A stretch of 64,000 nt of DNA, taken from the NCBI GenBank assembly GCA_002682825.1, contig NOKP01000016.1:1391660-1455659 (forward strand), in the 5' to 3' direction. Below the pieces are notes generated by a model. The model did not search any database, was not told where the DNA came from, and was given only the letters and a program-made list of their open reading frames with translations. Both the position numbers and the translations under genes were made by a program. Source of the stretch: Neonectria sp. B-13 (taxonomy: Eukaryota; Ascomycota; Sordariomycetes; Hypocreales; Nectriaceae). This document shows, in pieces, positions 44,517-56,505 of the stretch (its first letter is position 1; each line of letters begins with the position of its first letter).

Positions 44517-46452
44517 TTAGATGTGGCGACGTCTTCTGGCGGCCTTGCAGGCGGAAGAGCCAGCGCGGGTTGCACTCGTTGTAGTCTCTGGGCCAGACTC
44601 GCTGACTACGGGAGCTTGGGAAGCCGAAATGACGGCAACCGGAGTGGAGGTGACGATGGAGGTGAAGGACGCGAAATCGATGTCGAGGGTGCTGGAGACA
44701 GCGACTGAAGGTGTGTTGGTGGCGACGATGGTGTTCTCCTCTGCAACATCGGTGCTCTCCACAGCGATGCTGGTGCTCTCCACAGCAATGCTGGTGCTCT
44801 CAACCGCCGCAATGTCGCTCTCAACTGCAACGACGGAGCTCTCAGCTGCAGCGCTGGTAGCCACCGCATCAGCCGAAGAAACGACGACAGCAGCGGTCGT
44901 CTCAGCGACGGCAGCAGAATCACCGTTTGCCATCAGAGGGCTGATGGCCGCAACACCAGGGTAAAACGACGCACGAAGAGTCGGGATGGCGATGGAGGCA
45001 GTCAGACCCAGGCCGACCGTAATCTCCCCGGCCATGGTGGCGATGGAGTAGTCGCTGACGGAGCTCACCGTCTGCGTCGTGGTAAAGGTCGACGTCGGGT
45101 TGCCGGCGTCCAGGCACGCGCCGTCGCCGAAGGCGTTGTTGCACCAGTGCTCGACGTAGTCGCCCGCCTCGGTCCACACGTTGAAGTCAGTCACGGACAT
45201 GTCGGTGCAGGGCACGTCCGGCGGGCAGTTGAGCTTGATGGGGCCGCGCTGGTGGCCGTTGAGACAGGTGCCCGCCCAGCCCGAGAAGGTGAAGTTGGTG
45301 TACAGGATGCCGTCGCCGTCGATGGGGCTCATCGACGACCATGTGGCGTCAAGGTCCAGCGTGTAGGCGTTGGAGTGGCCGATGAAGTTCTTCAGCTCCA
45401 CGTTGGCCACGGTGCCGCTGCCGCCGTACGACTTGAACATGTACATCTGGTTGGAGTTTTGCGTGTAGACGTTGTTGTACTCGACGTCATGGATGTCTAA
45501 GCGAGTCAGCATGCCTTAACTATCGACTCCGGAGATAGAAGAGGACTCACCAGTGTCGGCGCCGAGAGATCCCATGGCACAGCCACCAGACCAGTTGCAG
45601 AAGACGTTCTCGATCAGGATGTGGTCGGCAGGGCTCTTCACCGTGACGCACTCGTCCTTGTTGCTGACTTCAACGTCGTGAATCCAGATGTTGGTGCTCC
45701 AGACGCTAATGCCATCAAGACCACCGCGGTTTCCGCCGTGGATGACCACGTTGTAGACTTCTCCGTCACTGCAGGTATCCATGGCAAAATGGAAAGCGGG
45801 AGCTAGAACGAGTCAGTTTGTTCTCGGGAATAGCGTTGGGGATCTTACAGTCAACGAGAGCGACGTCGTGGACCGAGAAGCCCTTCACGTCGTACAAGCG
45901 AAGAATACGAGGGCCATATTCGTCCTCTGAGATTTGTTAGCGTCATGACATGCAGTGGGTTCACATCAAACCAAGGCTTACTCTCGTGGAACTCATATCC
46001 GTAGCCCTGAATGGCACCCTTCGAGTTGCTGCTGTAGAGCTCGAAATCAGTCATGTGCTGGAAAAACAGCATGTTGCCGCCGTCAGTGCTGCGTCTTTGT
46101 TAGCCAAGCCAGTGAATCGAAGTCAATCTGTGTCCTACCCAATGCGGTAGATGGTACCGTCCAGGCGGAAAGACATGGCGTCTCCAGACAGCTTCAGCCA
46201 CGTCGACAGTCCATAGTCACCCTCAGGGATGTAGACCTCGCCTCCCGTGCTGCAAGCCGCCCAAGCATCGTTGATGGCCTGGCTGTTGTCCGTCGTAGCA
46301 TCTGCCACGCCGCCGTAGTCCATGATGTTGCAAGTCTTGACCGCCGCCTTCGCAGCCCGGGACGTGAGAGGGCCGACGGAGCCACTGAGCTGCGCAGCAG
46401 CTTGGAGGCCGAACGCCGCGGCAATCAATGCCGACACGCCGAATCGAGCCAT
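44517..46452 (-). CDS. Secreted GH28 rhamnogalacturonan hydrolase
   Basis: Glycoside hydrolase family 28 beta-helix enzyme of the rhamnogalacturonase type (RhgA/RhgB-like), cutting the alternating galacturonic acid-rhamnose backbone of pectin hairy regions. Minus-strand exons 46452-46139, 46088-45982, 45926-45849, 45802-45551 and 45496-44517 give 576 aa. A signal peptide covers about residues 1-20. Landmarks are [67 protein letters not shown] (active-site Asp/Glu cluster), [16 protein letters not shown] and [13 protein letters not shown]. Beyond about residue 400 lies a Ser/Thr/Ala/Val-rich tail with four 21-bp repeats and a basic end (RRRRHI). The long tail matches the RhgB arrangement. A TATA box lies 165-170 bp upstream. 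Confidence 0.92.
44731..44814 (-). repeat. Four 21-bp in-frame repeats in the GH28 tail
   Basis: Units start at 44731, 44752, 44773 and 44794 and encode heptads like STSIAVE on the minus strand. Two inner units differ at one base. The repeats lengthen the Ser/Thr-rich tail without breaking the frame. Confidence 0.75.
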
Positions 46453-47700
46453 GATAAAGAGTGATAAAAACGATCGGGGTTAGAAACGAATGGAATGGAT
46501 GTGCTACAATACAATCGTAGACACAAAAAATACTAAAAAGAGCGGATAGACCAAGGAACGAACAAAGACAGAATGAGAAACACCGGAAACAAGAGCGAGG
46601 CCATCTCAAGCAACACTTTTATACAGCGTGACGAACCAGGCCGTGGCTCAGGTAGAGTAGGGAGACGATGCCGACAATCCGGTGCGACAAGGGTAACATT
46701 TTAATTAGCGATGAGCTGACCACGGAGCAAATCAACGGCGGACGTTTCCCGAAGAATCCAAAGCTCAGGACAGACGCAGGGGTGTGAAACTGTTGCTCCC
46801 ATGCCGCGGCTTTCTTTAGCTATTCGCTAGGGCCGCGACGCGCAATGGTTTAGTGGGCCGCGAAACCTGTAACCGGAGATAATAATCCACAAATGGGTGT
46901 CGTTGATCGCCGAAACAACTCGCAAGGACAGTGAGTCTTGGCGAATGTTTTGGCGAGCCGAGCCGATCACGAACCACTCTGTTGGGAGAAGATAAAACAA
47001 AGCAGTGGTGGAATCGATATGAGGTATTCATCAATAATAATGACAGCTGTCAGCTCAAGGATGAGGGGAAAAACATTATAGTCGCTAAGCAGCCCTATGA
47101 GCTTTTATGTGGGTAGGAGTCAAATGTGCCTGCAACTCAGGATTTGACTGTCACAAACAGGCAGAGTTGGAACTGATAGCTTGTTGACCTAGGACTAGCA
47201 GCTAACGTCGAACTAACGAGTATCAAAAGGGCTTCTTGAAATAACAAATTTTGTTACTCTACTATTAATTCCACCATATCTAAATCGACCCATCCCACTT
47301 CCCGCTCTCATGGCTATCACGGAACGGAGCTGGCAGTTCTCGTATAGTAGATACCGCCATCATCCATCTGTAGACCTTGCCGCCGAGGTCATTCCTTCGC
47401 TGACTATCCGATGGTATCCACGATTTAGGTCCGGAGATAGTCGGCGATCGTCTATACTCAATATAGTTATAAGACTCAGATGTATCTGTTGTAGCTTAAG
47501 GAATGGTCAGTGATAGTTTACTTCAGTACTGCATTCACAGTCGGGCATATTCGGTCGTTGGATGGCCAACATGCTCTCGAAGCAATGGAGGATAGGTATG
47601 CAGCATGGGCAGCTCTCTACATTCTCCTAAGCCTCATCTGGCTCACCACCTTACCTCTTTATCATTGCCCCTTGAGTGCTTGACCACAAAACGTCTCAAC
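46453..47700. other. GH28 upstream region to the ADH pseudogene
   Basis: GH28 promoter, with a TATAAAAG box listed separately. The rest to 47700 has frames without motifs. The segment shortly before 47701 could have been the promoter of the broken ADH gene. Confidence 0.4.
46616..46623 (-). promoter_or_regulatory. TATA box of the GH28 gene
   Basis: The minus strand reads TATAAAAG at this position, about 165 bp upstream of the start, a strong TATA match though at a longer spacing than for GH43 and PL9. Confidence 0.4.
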
Positions 47701-48793
47701 ATGTCAATCACCATGTCAATTCCTTCGCTCCCCAAACAACACCGTGCCCTTATTCTTGACTCCATTGAAGAGGGCTTAAATGTCAAAACAGTCCCTACAC
47801 CAAAGACCGATCTAGGTTACACTGTTGTCCATATCGGCTCCGCCGGAGTTGTCGCCTACGACCGCGAAGCCTACAACGGCGACAGGCATTATTCCCATCC
47901 CAAGGCCCTGGTCGGCGGTTCTAGTGCTATTGACCATGTCGCAGTTGTCGGGCCTGACGCGACGACTCTAACACCCGGTCAGCTTGTATATATTGACTGC
48001 GCCATCCACGGTCATGGTAACCCTAACGCTCTATATCTCACAGCTGTCCATGGTGGCGACTCGGAAGGCAGCAGAAGTTGATGCGGGAGGTCTGGCGCGA
48101 TGGAAGTTTTGCTGAGTACGCCAAGGTGCTGCTGGAGAAGTGTATTTCGCCTGACGAGGAGAAGTTGCGCAACGGTCTAGGCTACTCGATTCAGGAATTG
48201 ATGTACATCTGCCATCTGATCGGGGGCTTCGCGATATAAACGTACAGTCCGCTGAACCGCCCTCGTCTCCCCCGCGACCGGGGGGTATGGAGGTGCAGGC
48301 GTCCAGATTGCTATCACCCCGGGAGCAAGAGCTATTGCCATAGGCTGTAACGAACGAGAGTTGGCCAGAACGAAGGAAGATATTCTCAAGGGCATGCCAC
48401 ACGCAAACATTAAAACTCCAAATTGACCCATGACGAGATGGCAGACGCCGCTGCCCTGAAAGCTCTGGGTCCTCTGAATGCTGTCTTCGACCTTACGCAG
48501 CCGCAGGGTTCAGAGTCGTCATACGCCCGGAGCGCCATCGATGCTCTACGCTACCGTGGCCGCACTGGTGTGATGGGCTTCAACCGAAGCCCAATGGATC
48601 CTTGGATGGTCGTGGCAAAACACATTGCGATCAAGGGCAAATTGCTGTACGAACGACCGGACATGCTGCAGTTTAAGAGGATGCTGAGCGCAAGCCTGGT
48701 TCCTCGGGGCAAGGACTTTGTGGATGTGAAGACATTCGGCTCGAAGACTGGAAAGACCCGCTTGACGTGGCCGCTACGCATACTGGTGTTTAA
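47701..48793 (+). pseudogene. Frameshifted zinc-type alcohol dehydrogenase (MDR family)
   Basis: Remnant of a medium-chain dehydrogenase/reductase like the zinc-type alcohol dehydrogenases of filamentous fungi. The N-terminal half is readable from MSITMSIPSLPKQHRALILD to ATTLTPGQLVYIDCAIHG. The frame shifts at about 48075 (GSR to LMREVWRDGSFAEYA in another frame), again around 48225-48290 before YGGAGVQIA, again between IGCNERELARTKED and MTHDEMADAAALKALG, and near 48740 before LEDWKDPLDVAATHTGV. At least four frame changes plus a stop at 48079-48081 are seen. The coenzyme-binding centre also looks shortened. These look like indels; no intron restores the frame. Poor assembly is the alternative explanation. 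Confidence 0.75.
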
Positions 48794-49853
48794 CCCTCTT
48801 GAGAAGGGATCACCGCTAGGACACAGCAAAAGTTGACTAATGTAGCGTCGTGTCGATCATACAAAGTCACGATTTGCTGACCGCAACGCAGGAAAGCTTA
48901 TTTTACTGTGTTTGGTTATCTTCGTATCTAGCCGTGAATATTTCGAGCTTCCACAATCAGAATGCCGATCAATGGATAGAAAGAAGTTGGTCATTCAAGC
49001 CGACCTTAGACGCTTGATGGCAAGCACGATCGGCATATTCGTCGGCCGCACAACCAAGCAAATGGGAGCGCACCTACGATCCAGCTGCCTGGGAGATTTG
49101 CCTTGGCTTGCATTTCCCACCTAGTCAAGGGTCCAATGGCTACGATAGACGAAAGGAAACAGGGGAAACATCGTCTAGTCCGCACACACCAGCCCCCGGT
49201 GACAGATCCCTTCTTGTTGCTTGGTTGCAGTGATCCCGAGTAGATCAATGTGGGGAAGACTAGTAAAATTAGCGCAACGTTAGTGTAGAAATGCCGCGTT
49301 TGCAAACAAGTTCCCCGTTAAACTTGAGGTAGGATGCCATTTGCCTGAAAGGAAATGGCCCCCATTTCGTCTAGTTCCTATTTGTTCAGTGATCTTCAGG
49401 GAAGGTCAGGCAGTGTGAAATTGGTGGCTTACCTTGCGAACAATATAGAGACGCCACCTGACTCGTGGCAATGAGAGCCCTTGAAATATTCTCAAGTTAA
49501 GTTCACAAATAACGTCATCAGGGTCTCCAATCCCCGCATGGTAGCGTTCATGAGCTCGGCATAGCATGTGCAGATCGCGGTATTTGGCCTGATCTCTGAA
49601 CTAGGCCCGAGTAGATGGTTGTCAGCCCTTACGCCATCTTCACTGGGGGTGCTTATCCCAATTTTACGGTATTGGGGGAACGTAAAGCTATACCTGGAGA
49701 ACAAAAAGACCCTTCGATTGTCCAAATTCTTAAAGGTCACGACTTTTCATAATTCCCCCGTTGTGTACGGGATATTTCAAGAGTCCTGGCCCTCGAACTC
49801 ATTTCCAGTCAACAATCCCTATTGCATTTTCTGCCCGTGTTCCTAACTGTATC
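48794..49853. other. Intergenic region
   Basis: Between the pseudogene and the next membrane-protein gene; 1.06 kb with frames lacking motifs. No feature is supported. Confidence 0.45.
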
Positions 49854-51034
49854 ATGGATATCGCTTCTATTTACTTTGGGCTCTTTCTGGGCATCTTTCT
49901 ATTCACTGTTGTCAAGATCGTACACCAAACACGAAGCATATGGAAACGCACACGAAGCTTTGCCAACGTCTATTTGTATATGATATGGCTGGAGGCATGG
50001 GTGAACTTTGCCTTTGCCATCATGACTTTCTTATACTTAAGTGATGTCATTCCTGGAAGGTGAGTACTGGTCGCTTAGCGCTCGCAACAGGGTCGATACT
50101 AACAAGTATCCTAGTCTTCCTTTCTTTTTAGCAACTGGTAATACCTATACAACTGTTCCTTTGTGAAACCTCGGGCTAATTATTTGTAGTGGCATTATGG
50201 TCTATTCAGACGCAACTCCTGCCACAAATCATTGCCAACCGTGTCTCGTTGATCATGATCAACAAACGTCAAGCCAGGAACCTCAAATGGGGACTCGTGT
50301 GCATTATCGGTTGCATCAACATCGGTGTCTGCTACATATGGACTACAGCACAGATGGAATCGGCGACGCCTTTTCAGGTCAATCTCAACCACGCGTTTGA
50401 AAAGGCCGAAAAGTCCTTCTTCCTCTTGGTTGACTTGGGGCTCAACGTGTACTTCTTGTATCTGGTGCGCTTCCGTCTTATTGCAGATGGGCTGAGCAAG
50501 TACTGGAGATTGTTTAATTTCAACGTTGGAATGGTTGTAATTTCTACGTCGATGGATATCTTGCTCCTCGGTTTCTTGAGCTTACCGAACACTTACTTGT
50601 GGGTTCAGATTGCTGCCATGTTGCACCCTTATTATTTTGACGACTGACTGACTTTCTTTTACAGATATGTCCAATTTGCCCCAGTAGCATACATAGTCAA
50701 ACTGCACATCGAGCTTCTTATGGCAGTCTTGATCTCGAAGGTTGTTCGAAGTGGTGCTGTCGGGCGAGGAGATGGCTGGCGCATGAGTAGCAGTCATAAA
50801 TCCAACCCAACCAACAACATCACCTCTCGTGTTGTCATCAGTGGCGGCTCTGCGTTGCCAAAATCGGGCAACAAATTCTTGAACAGGTTGGGAAAGGGTA
50901 CGCTAGATCAAATGAGCAGCTCTGGATCAGAGGTACATCTCGCTACATATCCCGTCCAGCATAGTATCACAAAGACGGTTGAAACTACGGTTGTTGTCGA
51001 CAATGACGAGGACAGTCAGAGCGATAAGTCATAG
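49854..51034 (+). CDS. Fungal multi-pass integral membrane protein
   Basis: Exons 49854-50059, 50115-50137, 50190-50598 and 50665-51034 give 335 aa in one frame, with one 23-nt exon. About seven membrane segments are visible, for example YFGLFLGIFLFTVVKIV, WVNFAFAIMTFLYL, WGLVCIIGCINIGVCYIW, SFFLLVDLGLNVYFLYLV, and FNVGMVVISTSMDILLLGFL. The motif IIANRVSLIMINKRQARNLKW in the cytoplasmic loop is basic. The C-tail (about 90 residues) is Ser/Thr-rich with KTVETTVVVDNDEDS. It belongs to the fungal 7TM-like proteins of unknown function that are distantly similar to the rhodopsin-like group. No signal peptide is separate from the first helix. Its 3' end faces the second rhodopsin-like gene (286 bp apart). 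Confidence 0.8.
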
Positions 51035-51320
51035 TTGATGAGTTTATGAGCAGAAATATCTATGGATTCGGCTAGAATGGATGTACTAGGCATGAACGAT
51101 GATGCTTCCAAGGTAGCCTTACACGTCGATGAGCAATGTCATGGCCATCAGGGGATTTTCGACGGCTGTCAGCTAGAGAACCGAGGAATCTCTTCATAGT
51201 ATTCATATATCATCCTCACCTTCAAGTCTAATAAAATATTTACTCATCTATAACCCACCGCATAACTCGTTTTAGCCCTTCCAATTGGTCTTGCTAAAAT
51301 ATAGCAGACCTGAGCTCGGA

Positions 51321-52560
51321 CTAGGTGCCTTTCGTTCTGCTGCTTTCCTGACTGATAGTCTCTTCCCCCACCCATATCTCAGTTCTCTTCTGGATACCTG
51401 GCTCTAAAGGTATATCACTATTATCGCTCCTTGACGGAGAAGGTGGTCGATTCGAGCGGATAAAGGTTGTGGTGTGGTTCGTGCTGTCGACGCGATATCC
51501 GCTGTTGATGTACGCTGCATTGGACCCAGACGCGACGTAAGAGGAGCCGTTGTTTAAATTGCCACGTCGGAAAAAGAAGACAAACATTGATCGACCGAGG
51601 GCAAGATTGGCGCCGATGATACCGAGGTATAGTTCGAGGTTGGACCAGATGGCGGTGATGGCATAAACCCCTGGGAGCACGATGATTAGCGATTGGGGAC
51701 CGCACTAGGGTATGCTTTCACTCACAACTCAAGTCAGATGTGACGATACCTAGAGATGTTGCACGGGCGATACCGAAGCCAGTAGCCCTATTGACAATAT
51801 TAGTGAGAGCAGACCACACGGGAGGGGTGGACCAACACTAAACCCAGACTCATCAAGGCCCAGACAGACAGCTTGGTTGAGAAGGGGAGCCTGACTTTCC
51901 ATATGACAAGGAGAGGGAGCAGCGAGCATAGTATGTCTGTAACAATAGAGTATGCTGATGATTCCAGTGTTAGGGCGGGTTGCTCTCCATATTCTCAAGG
52001 GCCGACAATACCAACTTACAGATAGTAACGTAAATCCAGTAGATCCGAATTCGTGCATCCCAACATTTCCCGGTCCCCGTCCAGTATCCCTCCACGGGGT
52101 CGCACTCAGCGAGGAGAATAACAATAGCACCGAAGTTTGTGAGTACCAACCCTGCCATGATAGCCCACGAGGTGTATCTGGACCAGTTCGAGTCTTTGAT
52201 CCGCAGCAACAGGAGCAGGATGGATACTTTGAGCAGACATATGCTCGCAAAGAGAAGGATCTGGGCAACCCACCCGAGCATGTTGTTGTTGACATAATCC
52301 TCATTTGGGAGGTACCATCTATGCCTCCCGTTGCCGATCTTCACTTGAGCAACTTGGACAGCAAATCTTGCAATACCGAGTCCAGTAACAACAACGATGG
52401 TATAGTCATCCCACCCTAGGGTGTGCATCGAAAACCGCACCCAGATGCGTAGGCTCGTTGTGATGATGACGAAAGTGATGAGCGTGGCCGACACTCCCAG
52501 CAAGATGGGCCCAACGTTCCTGTCCGGGGGTAGAGGATCTGGCGGAATAACGGTGGCCAT
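51321..52560 (-). CDS. Second rhodopsin-like 7TM membrane protein
   Basis: Fungal rhodopsin-like 7TM protein, same family as the gene at 2559-4054. Minus-strand exons 52560-52020, 51954-51837, 51787-51726 and 51670-51321 give 356 aa. Family features are RIWVRFSMHTLGWDDYT after helix 1, then helices LGWVAQILLFASICLLKVSI and AIMAGLVLTNFGAIVILLAEC, the CDPVEGYW loop with GKCWDAR (Cys pair), and WSNLELYLGIIGANL at the last helix. The Ser-rich tail ends SQESSRTKGT. The exon 2/3 donor is gttggt, accepted because it restores LGLVATGFGIARATSL. The exact role is unknown. It stands tail to tail with the membrane protein at 49854-51034. Confidence 0.88.
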
Positions 52561-53879
52561 GGCGGGCTGTGATCGCCGAGAGAGCGAGTTGAAAAGTTGA
52601 CAAAGTTATCAATCTGCTGGTACCAATGAGGAGTACTAATGAAGGTTGAGATTCATCGACGGGCCGCCCACTCGTCCATGGATCGGAGAGACCGACTACC
52701 CTCCCCGGGCCGATGGTGGTAAAGGTAATCATCTAGTAGGCTCGCTTACGAGCCTCGCGGGTCCTACAGTGGGGTTCGAAAGGTTTGAACCCAACTTGAG
52801 GCACCATGCCGTGTCGGCTCGCCTTTCTAAATTGGGCTAGTATCTCGTGCCACTTAATAGGGCGACGTTGTCAAAATACAGATAAACTATCATTGAAAGC
52901 GTCATACATGGTAGATATATATATATATGGATATACTCCATCTCATATTTCTCTACTACATCTCTGACTTCAATCGAGTGAGCTCTACTCTCACCCGCAC
53001 CTTGACTCTTCAGGCGGCAGAGCGATGACCTCTGAATAAAAACTAGAGCTATGCCTCAAGGTATAATTTGGGTTCAAACCTACATAGTATTGCATGTCAC
53101 TGCATCAGGCCCGATTCGTCTGCAAGATTGTGTCAACTGTCACATATCGAATAGCTGTATTCAAGGGTCCTGGCAAATGCCGATGGAGCTGTTTGTGTGA
53201 CAACCAACAGCGTCAGAGCTACATGATCCCATGCTAATCTGGGCCCCTGACTGTGCAGGGTGAGAGCTTACCACCAACAGTTCGTCCGATTATCCGCTGA
53301 CAGGCGGACTATCTAGGCATCTTGTCCCAGACCGGATTAGTGACAGGGGGGGTTTGGTTCAGGTGGGATTGGGCAGGGACATGCCCTCGTCTAGCGGATA
53401 CACTAAGGTCGAGCTCCCGCTAGCTTAAAGTTTAAGCCCAAAGGATAACTGCAGCCGGCCTATCCGCCGGTCAAGGTCCCCAAGTTGGAATGTGAAGGCG
53501 CATGCCCCGACAGTTGGTCATTCTCTTCCTGTACCTAGTAGGGCGGTTAATTGCTCACCGGTTGAAATTCCAACTCGAGTTAGTTATTCACGCAAACGGA
53601 TGACAAAAAAAGTCAAAGTCACCTTCCCATGTCTAATGGCCGGGGGTCGCTTCCCTCTCGATGCACCTATGCAGAGTGACGCGTATCCGGAGCATCGTGT
53701 GGTCGTCAGGGGAATGTCCCCTCGACGGCGAGTCTATTGGATGCTACCGCTTTTTTCTTGGCGACAAGGGCTCCAACTCCTTACAAATGAAGCTGCATCC
53801 CACCATGTGTGACGCCCAACGCACAAGTGCCAACCCGGACTGAGCTTTTAACTTTTCGTATCACGCTCGGGAATCCGCA
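52561..53879. other. Upstream region shared by the 7TM and GMC genes
   Basis: Divergent promoter region with a (TA)n tract around 52915-52928 and a motif-free frame at 53492-53843. No gene is supported. Confidence 0.45.
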
Positions 53880-55792
53880 ATGGCGAATATGCTTGCGAGG
53901 TTGTATTCGGGGCTTGCCTGTGCCGCAGCTGTACTTGCAGCCCCATCGTCTCCCCCGTTGACCTACGACTATGTGAGTTGAAATCTGGCACGTCCTATGT
54001 GTGGCACCTGAAACTGGTGGTGGAGAAATCTCGACAAGGCTGAGTTCTCTTGGCTGACACTCCTGATCTGAAGGTTGTTGTCGGCGGTGGCACTGCAGGC
54101 GTTGCTGTTGCTGCTCGCCTTAGCGAGGGCCTCCCTTCAGCCACGATTCTCCTGATCGAGGCCGGGCCCGCTGCCTTGGACGAGCCCAAGATCAACATCC
54201 CAGGCATGAAGGGGTCGACCCTGGGAACCAAGTACGACTGGAACTTCACCACGGTGCCGCAATCCGGCGCCAATGACCGGTCCTTTCCCGCCAATCGCGG
54301 CAAGGTCTTGGGTGGAAGCTCCGCCATGAACCTCATGACCTACGATCGTGCTGCTGCCGCCGAGTATGATAGCTGGGAGGATCTGGGCAACCCAGGTTGG
54401 AACTGGGCGACCATGATCAAGGCCATGAAGAAGTCCGAGACCTTTACCGGCAAGAATACTGCTACGTATGGTTCTGCCGGCGTGGGTGATAGCGGACCTG
54501 TACAGGCCGTCATCAATCGCGTCATTCCAGAGCAGCAGAAGACGTGGATTCCCACCATGAACAAGCTTGGAATCAAGAAAAACCTCGAGTCTCTAGGCGG
54601 CAATCCTCTTGGTGTCATGTACCAGCCAAGCAGCATTGATCCAGCAACTTACAACCGTTCCTACAGTGCCAACGCCTACTCACCCATTTCCGGTCCCAAT
54701 TTGCAGATCCTCGCCGACACCATAGTGGCCAAGGTCAGCCTGGTCAAGAAGGGCAAGCAGCAAGTCGCCACTGGAGTCGTCCTCCAAGACGGAACGCAAA
54801 TCAATGCACGCCGCGAGGTTATCCTTTCGGCTGGTTCGATCCAGAGCCCTGGCTTGCTAGAGAGGTCAGGCATTGGCAGGAAATCCATCCTCTCCGCTGC
54901 TGGCATCAAGCAGATTGTTGACCTCCCTGGTGTCGGTGAGAATCTCCAGGATCACCTCCGCATCATGAGCTCCTACCAGCTCAAGCCTCAGTACACCTCC
55001 TTCGATATCCTCCGCAGTAACCCTCTCGTCGCTGCCGAGCAACTTGCGCTCTGGCTACTCGGTAAACTTTCTTTGTACGACTACACAGGCAGCGCGTTCA
55101 CCTTTACCACTTGGAAGCAGGCCATTGGGGACGACAAGAATCTTGTGGCTCTGGCTAAGAAGGCAGTTGCGAAGGATGCCAGCAAGGTCGATAAGAAGAA
55201 GCTGGAGTTCATGAGCGACTCGTCGATCCCCCAGTTGGAGGTCATCTTTTCAGACGGCTACACTGGAGTCAAGGGCTATCCGGCAAGCACATCAACACTC
55301 TTTGGCAAGGGCTTCTTCACTCTCATTGCTGTCGTCATGCACCCTTTCAGCCGAGGAAGCATCCACATCGACTCAGCTGATGCTGCAGCAAAGCCCATCA
55401 TCGATCCCAACTACTTCGGTAACGACCATGACCTAGAGGCCGTCGTCCAGGCCGTCAAGTACGCCCGAAAAATCGCCAATACTGAGCCGATGCGGTCAAC
55501 ATGGGAGAGTGAATATGAGCCTGGCCTGGATGCAGTCCAAACAGATGAACAACGAAGGGAGTACGCCAAGAAAACCGCTCTCAGCATCTTTCATCCAATC
55601 GGTACCTGCTCTATGCTTCCCAAGGCCGATGGAGGTGTTGTTGATCCCAAGCTACGAGTCTATGGTACCAGCAATCTCCGTGTCATAGATGCCAGTATTA
55701 TGCCGCTACTCATTTCTGCGCATATCCAGACGGCTGTCTACGGTATTGCTGAGATTGCTGCTGGAATCATCATTAGAGATGCGCATCACTAG
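53880..55792 (+). CDS. Secreted GMC oxidoreductase
   Basis: Glucose-methanol-choline family FAD enzyme, probably an extracellular alcohol or sugar oxidase/dehydrogenase. Exons 53880-53972 and 54074-55792 give 603 aa. A signal peptide covers residues about 1-23 (ending AVLAAPSSP). The Rossmann motif TYDYVVVGGGTAGVAVAARL is rebuilt only when the intron is removed. GMC signatures are GKVLGGSSAMNLM (first), and AGSIQSPGLLERSGIG (second). The C-terminal HPIGTCSM and DASIMPLLISAHIQTAVYGIAE carry the active-site region with the His of SAHIQ at the expected place. Length fits the aryl-alcohol or glucose-dehydrogenase branch. The intron (101 bp) follows residue 31. Substrate unknown. Confidence 0.93.
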
Positions 55793-56505
55793 GAGTGTGT
55801 GATGAGTTCAAACGCCTTGATGAGTTGGTTCCACATTGAGTGTTGTGGCGGTAATAGCATATTCGCTGAGCACCAGTGTACATATTTTAGTTCTAATCAA
55901 ACCAGAATATCAGCGTGGTTTATTTCGAAGAACTTATTTATTATCTTCGTCGCGACTTCGGTCACTAGGTAGCCGGTCAAGTGGTACGTGCTTTTAATTC
56001 CCCTCAAGTTCAGTCCTGTTACTTCAAATATCCTGAACTCTCTGTAGATAGTATCACGGTCCACGTGCACCGGCCATCGCTCGACACTCAAACTGCCGAC
56101 GATGAGGGAGCTTCCGTATGGCCCAATGCACTCTTGATGGTGTTTCTTGCGCTGCCCACCGCGACTAAGCCGGCTGCAAATGCCACGGGCTGGACCTCGT
56201 ATTCCTATATGTCAAGAGTAGGTATGCGGAGATAGACGGAGGCTCCCCACCAGTGCTGGCTATCCAAAATCCGTCATTCTACATTCAATTCTCGTAACAA
56301 CAAATGGCCTGACGGTTTCAATTTACGAAATTAACAACCGCAGAATACATATGCATGAATGAAAAGTAATTAATAAGCTGAGTACTCTACAGCTTGCCTA
56401 CCTTGTGTCGTCTTCTCGAAGATCTGTACTTCACTTTGTCGCCGTGGGTCAGTGTTGTTGAGATAATGGACTTGCCTCCTCGAATACTACCCTGAGGTGG
56501 TACGG
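55793..56505. other. Convergent 3' region
   Basis: Between the GMC gene (+) and the F-box-like gene (-). No supported feature. Confidence 0.5.

Noticed and set aside
44521..45500. Plus-strand frames of 117-147 codons over the GH28 gene
   Set aside because: They mirror the low-complexity GH28 coding strand; no motif supports them.
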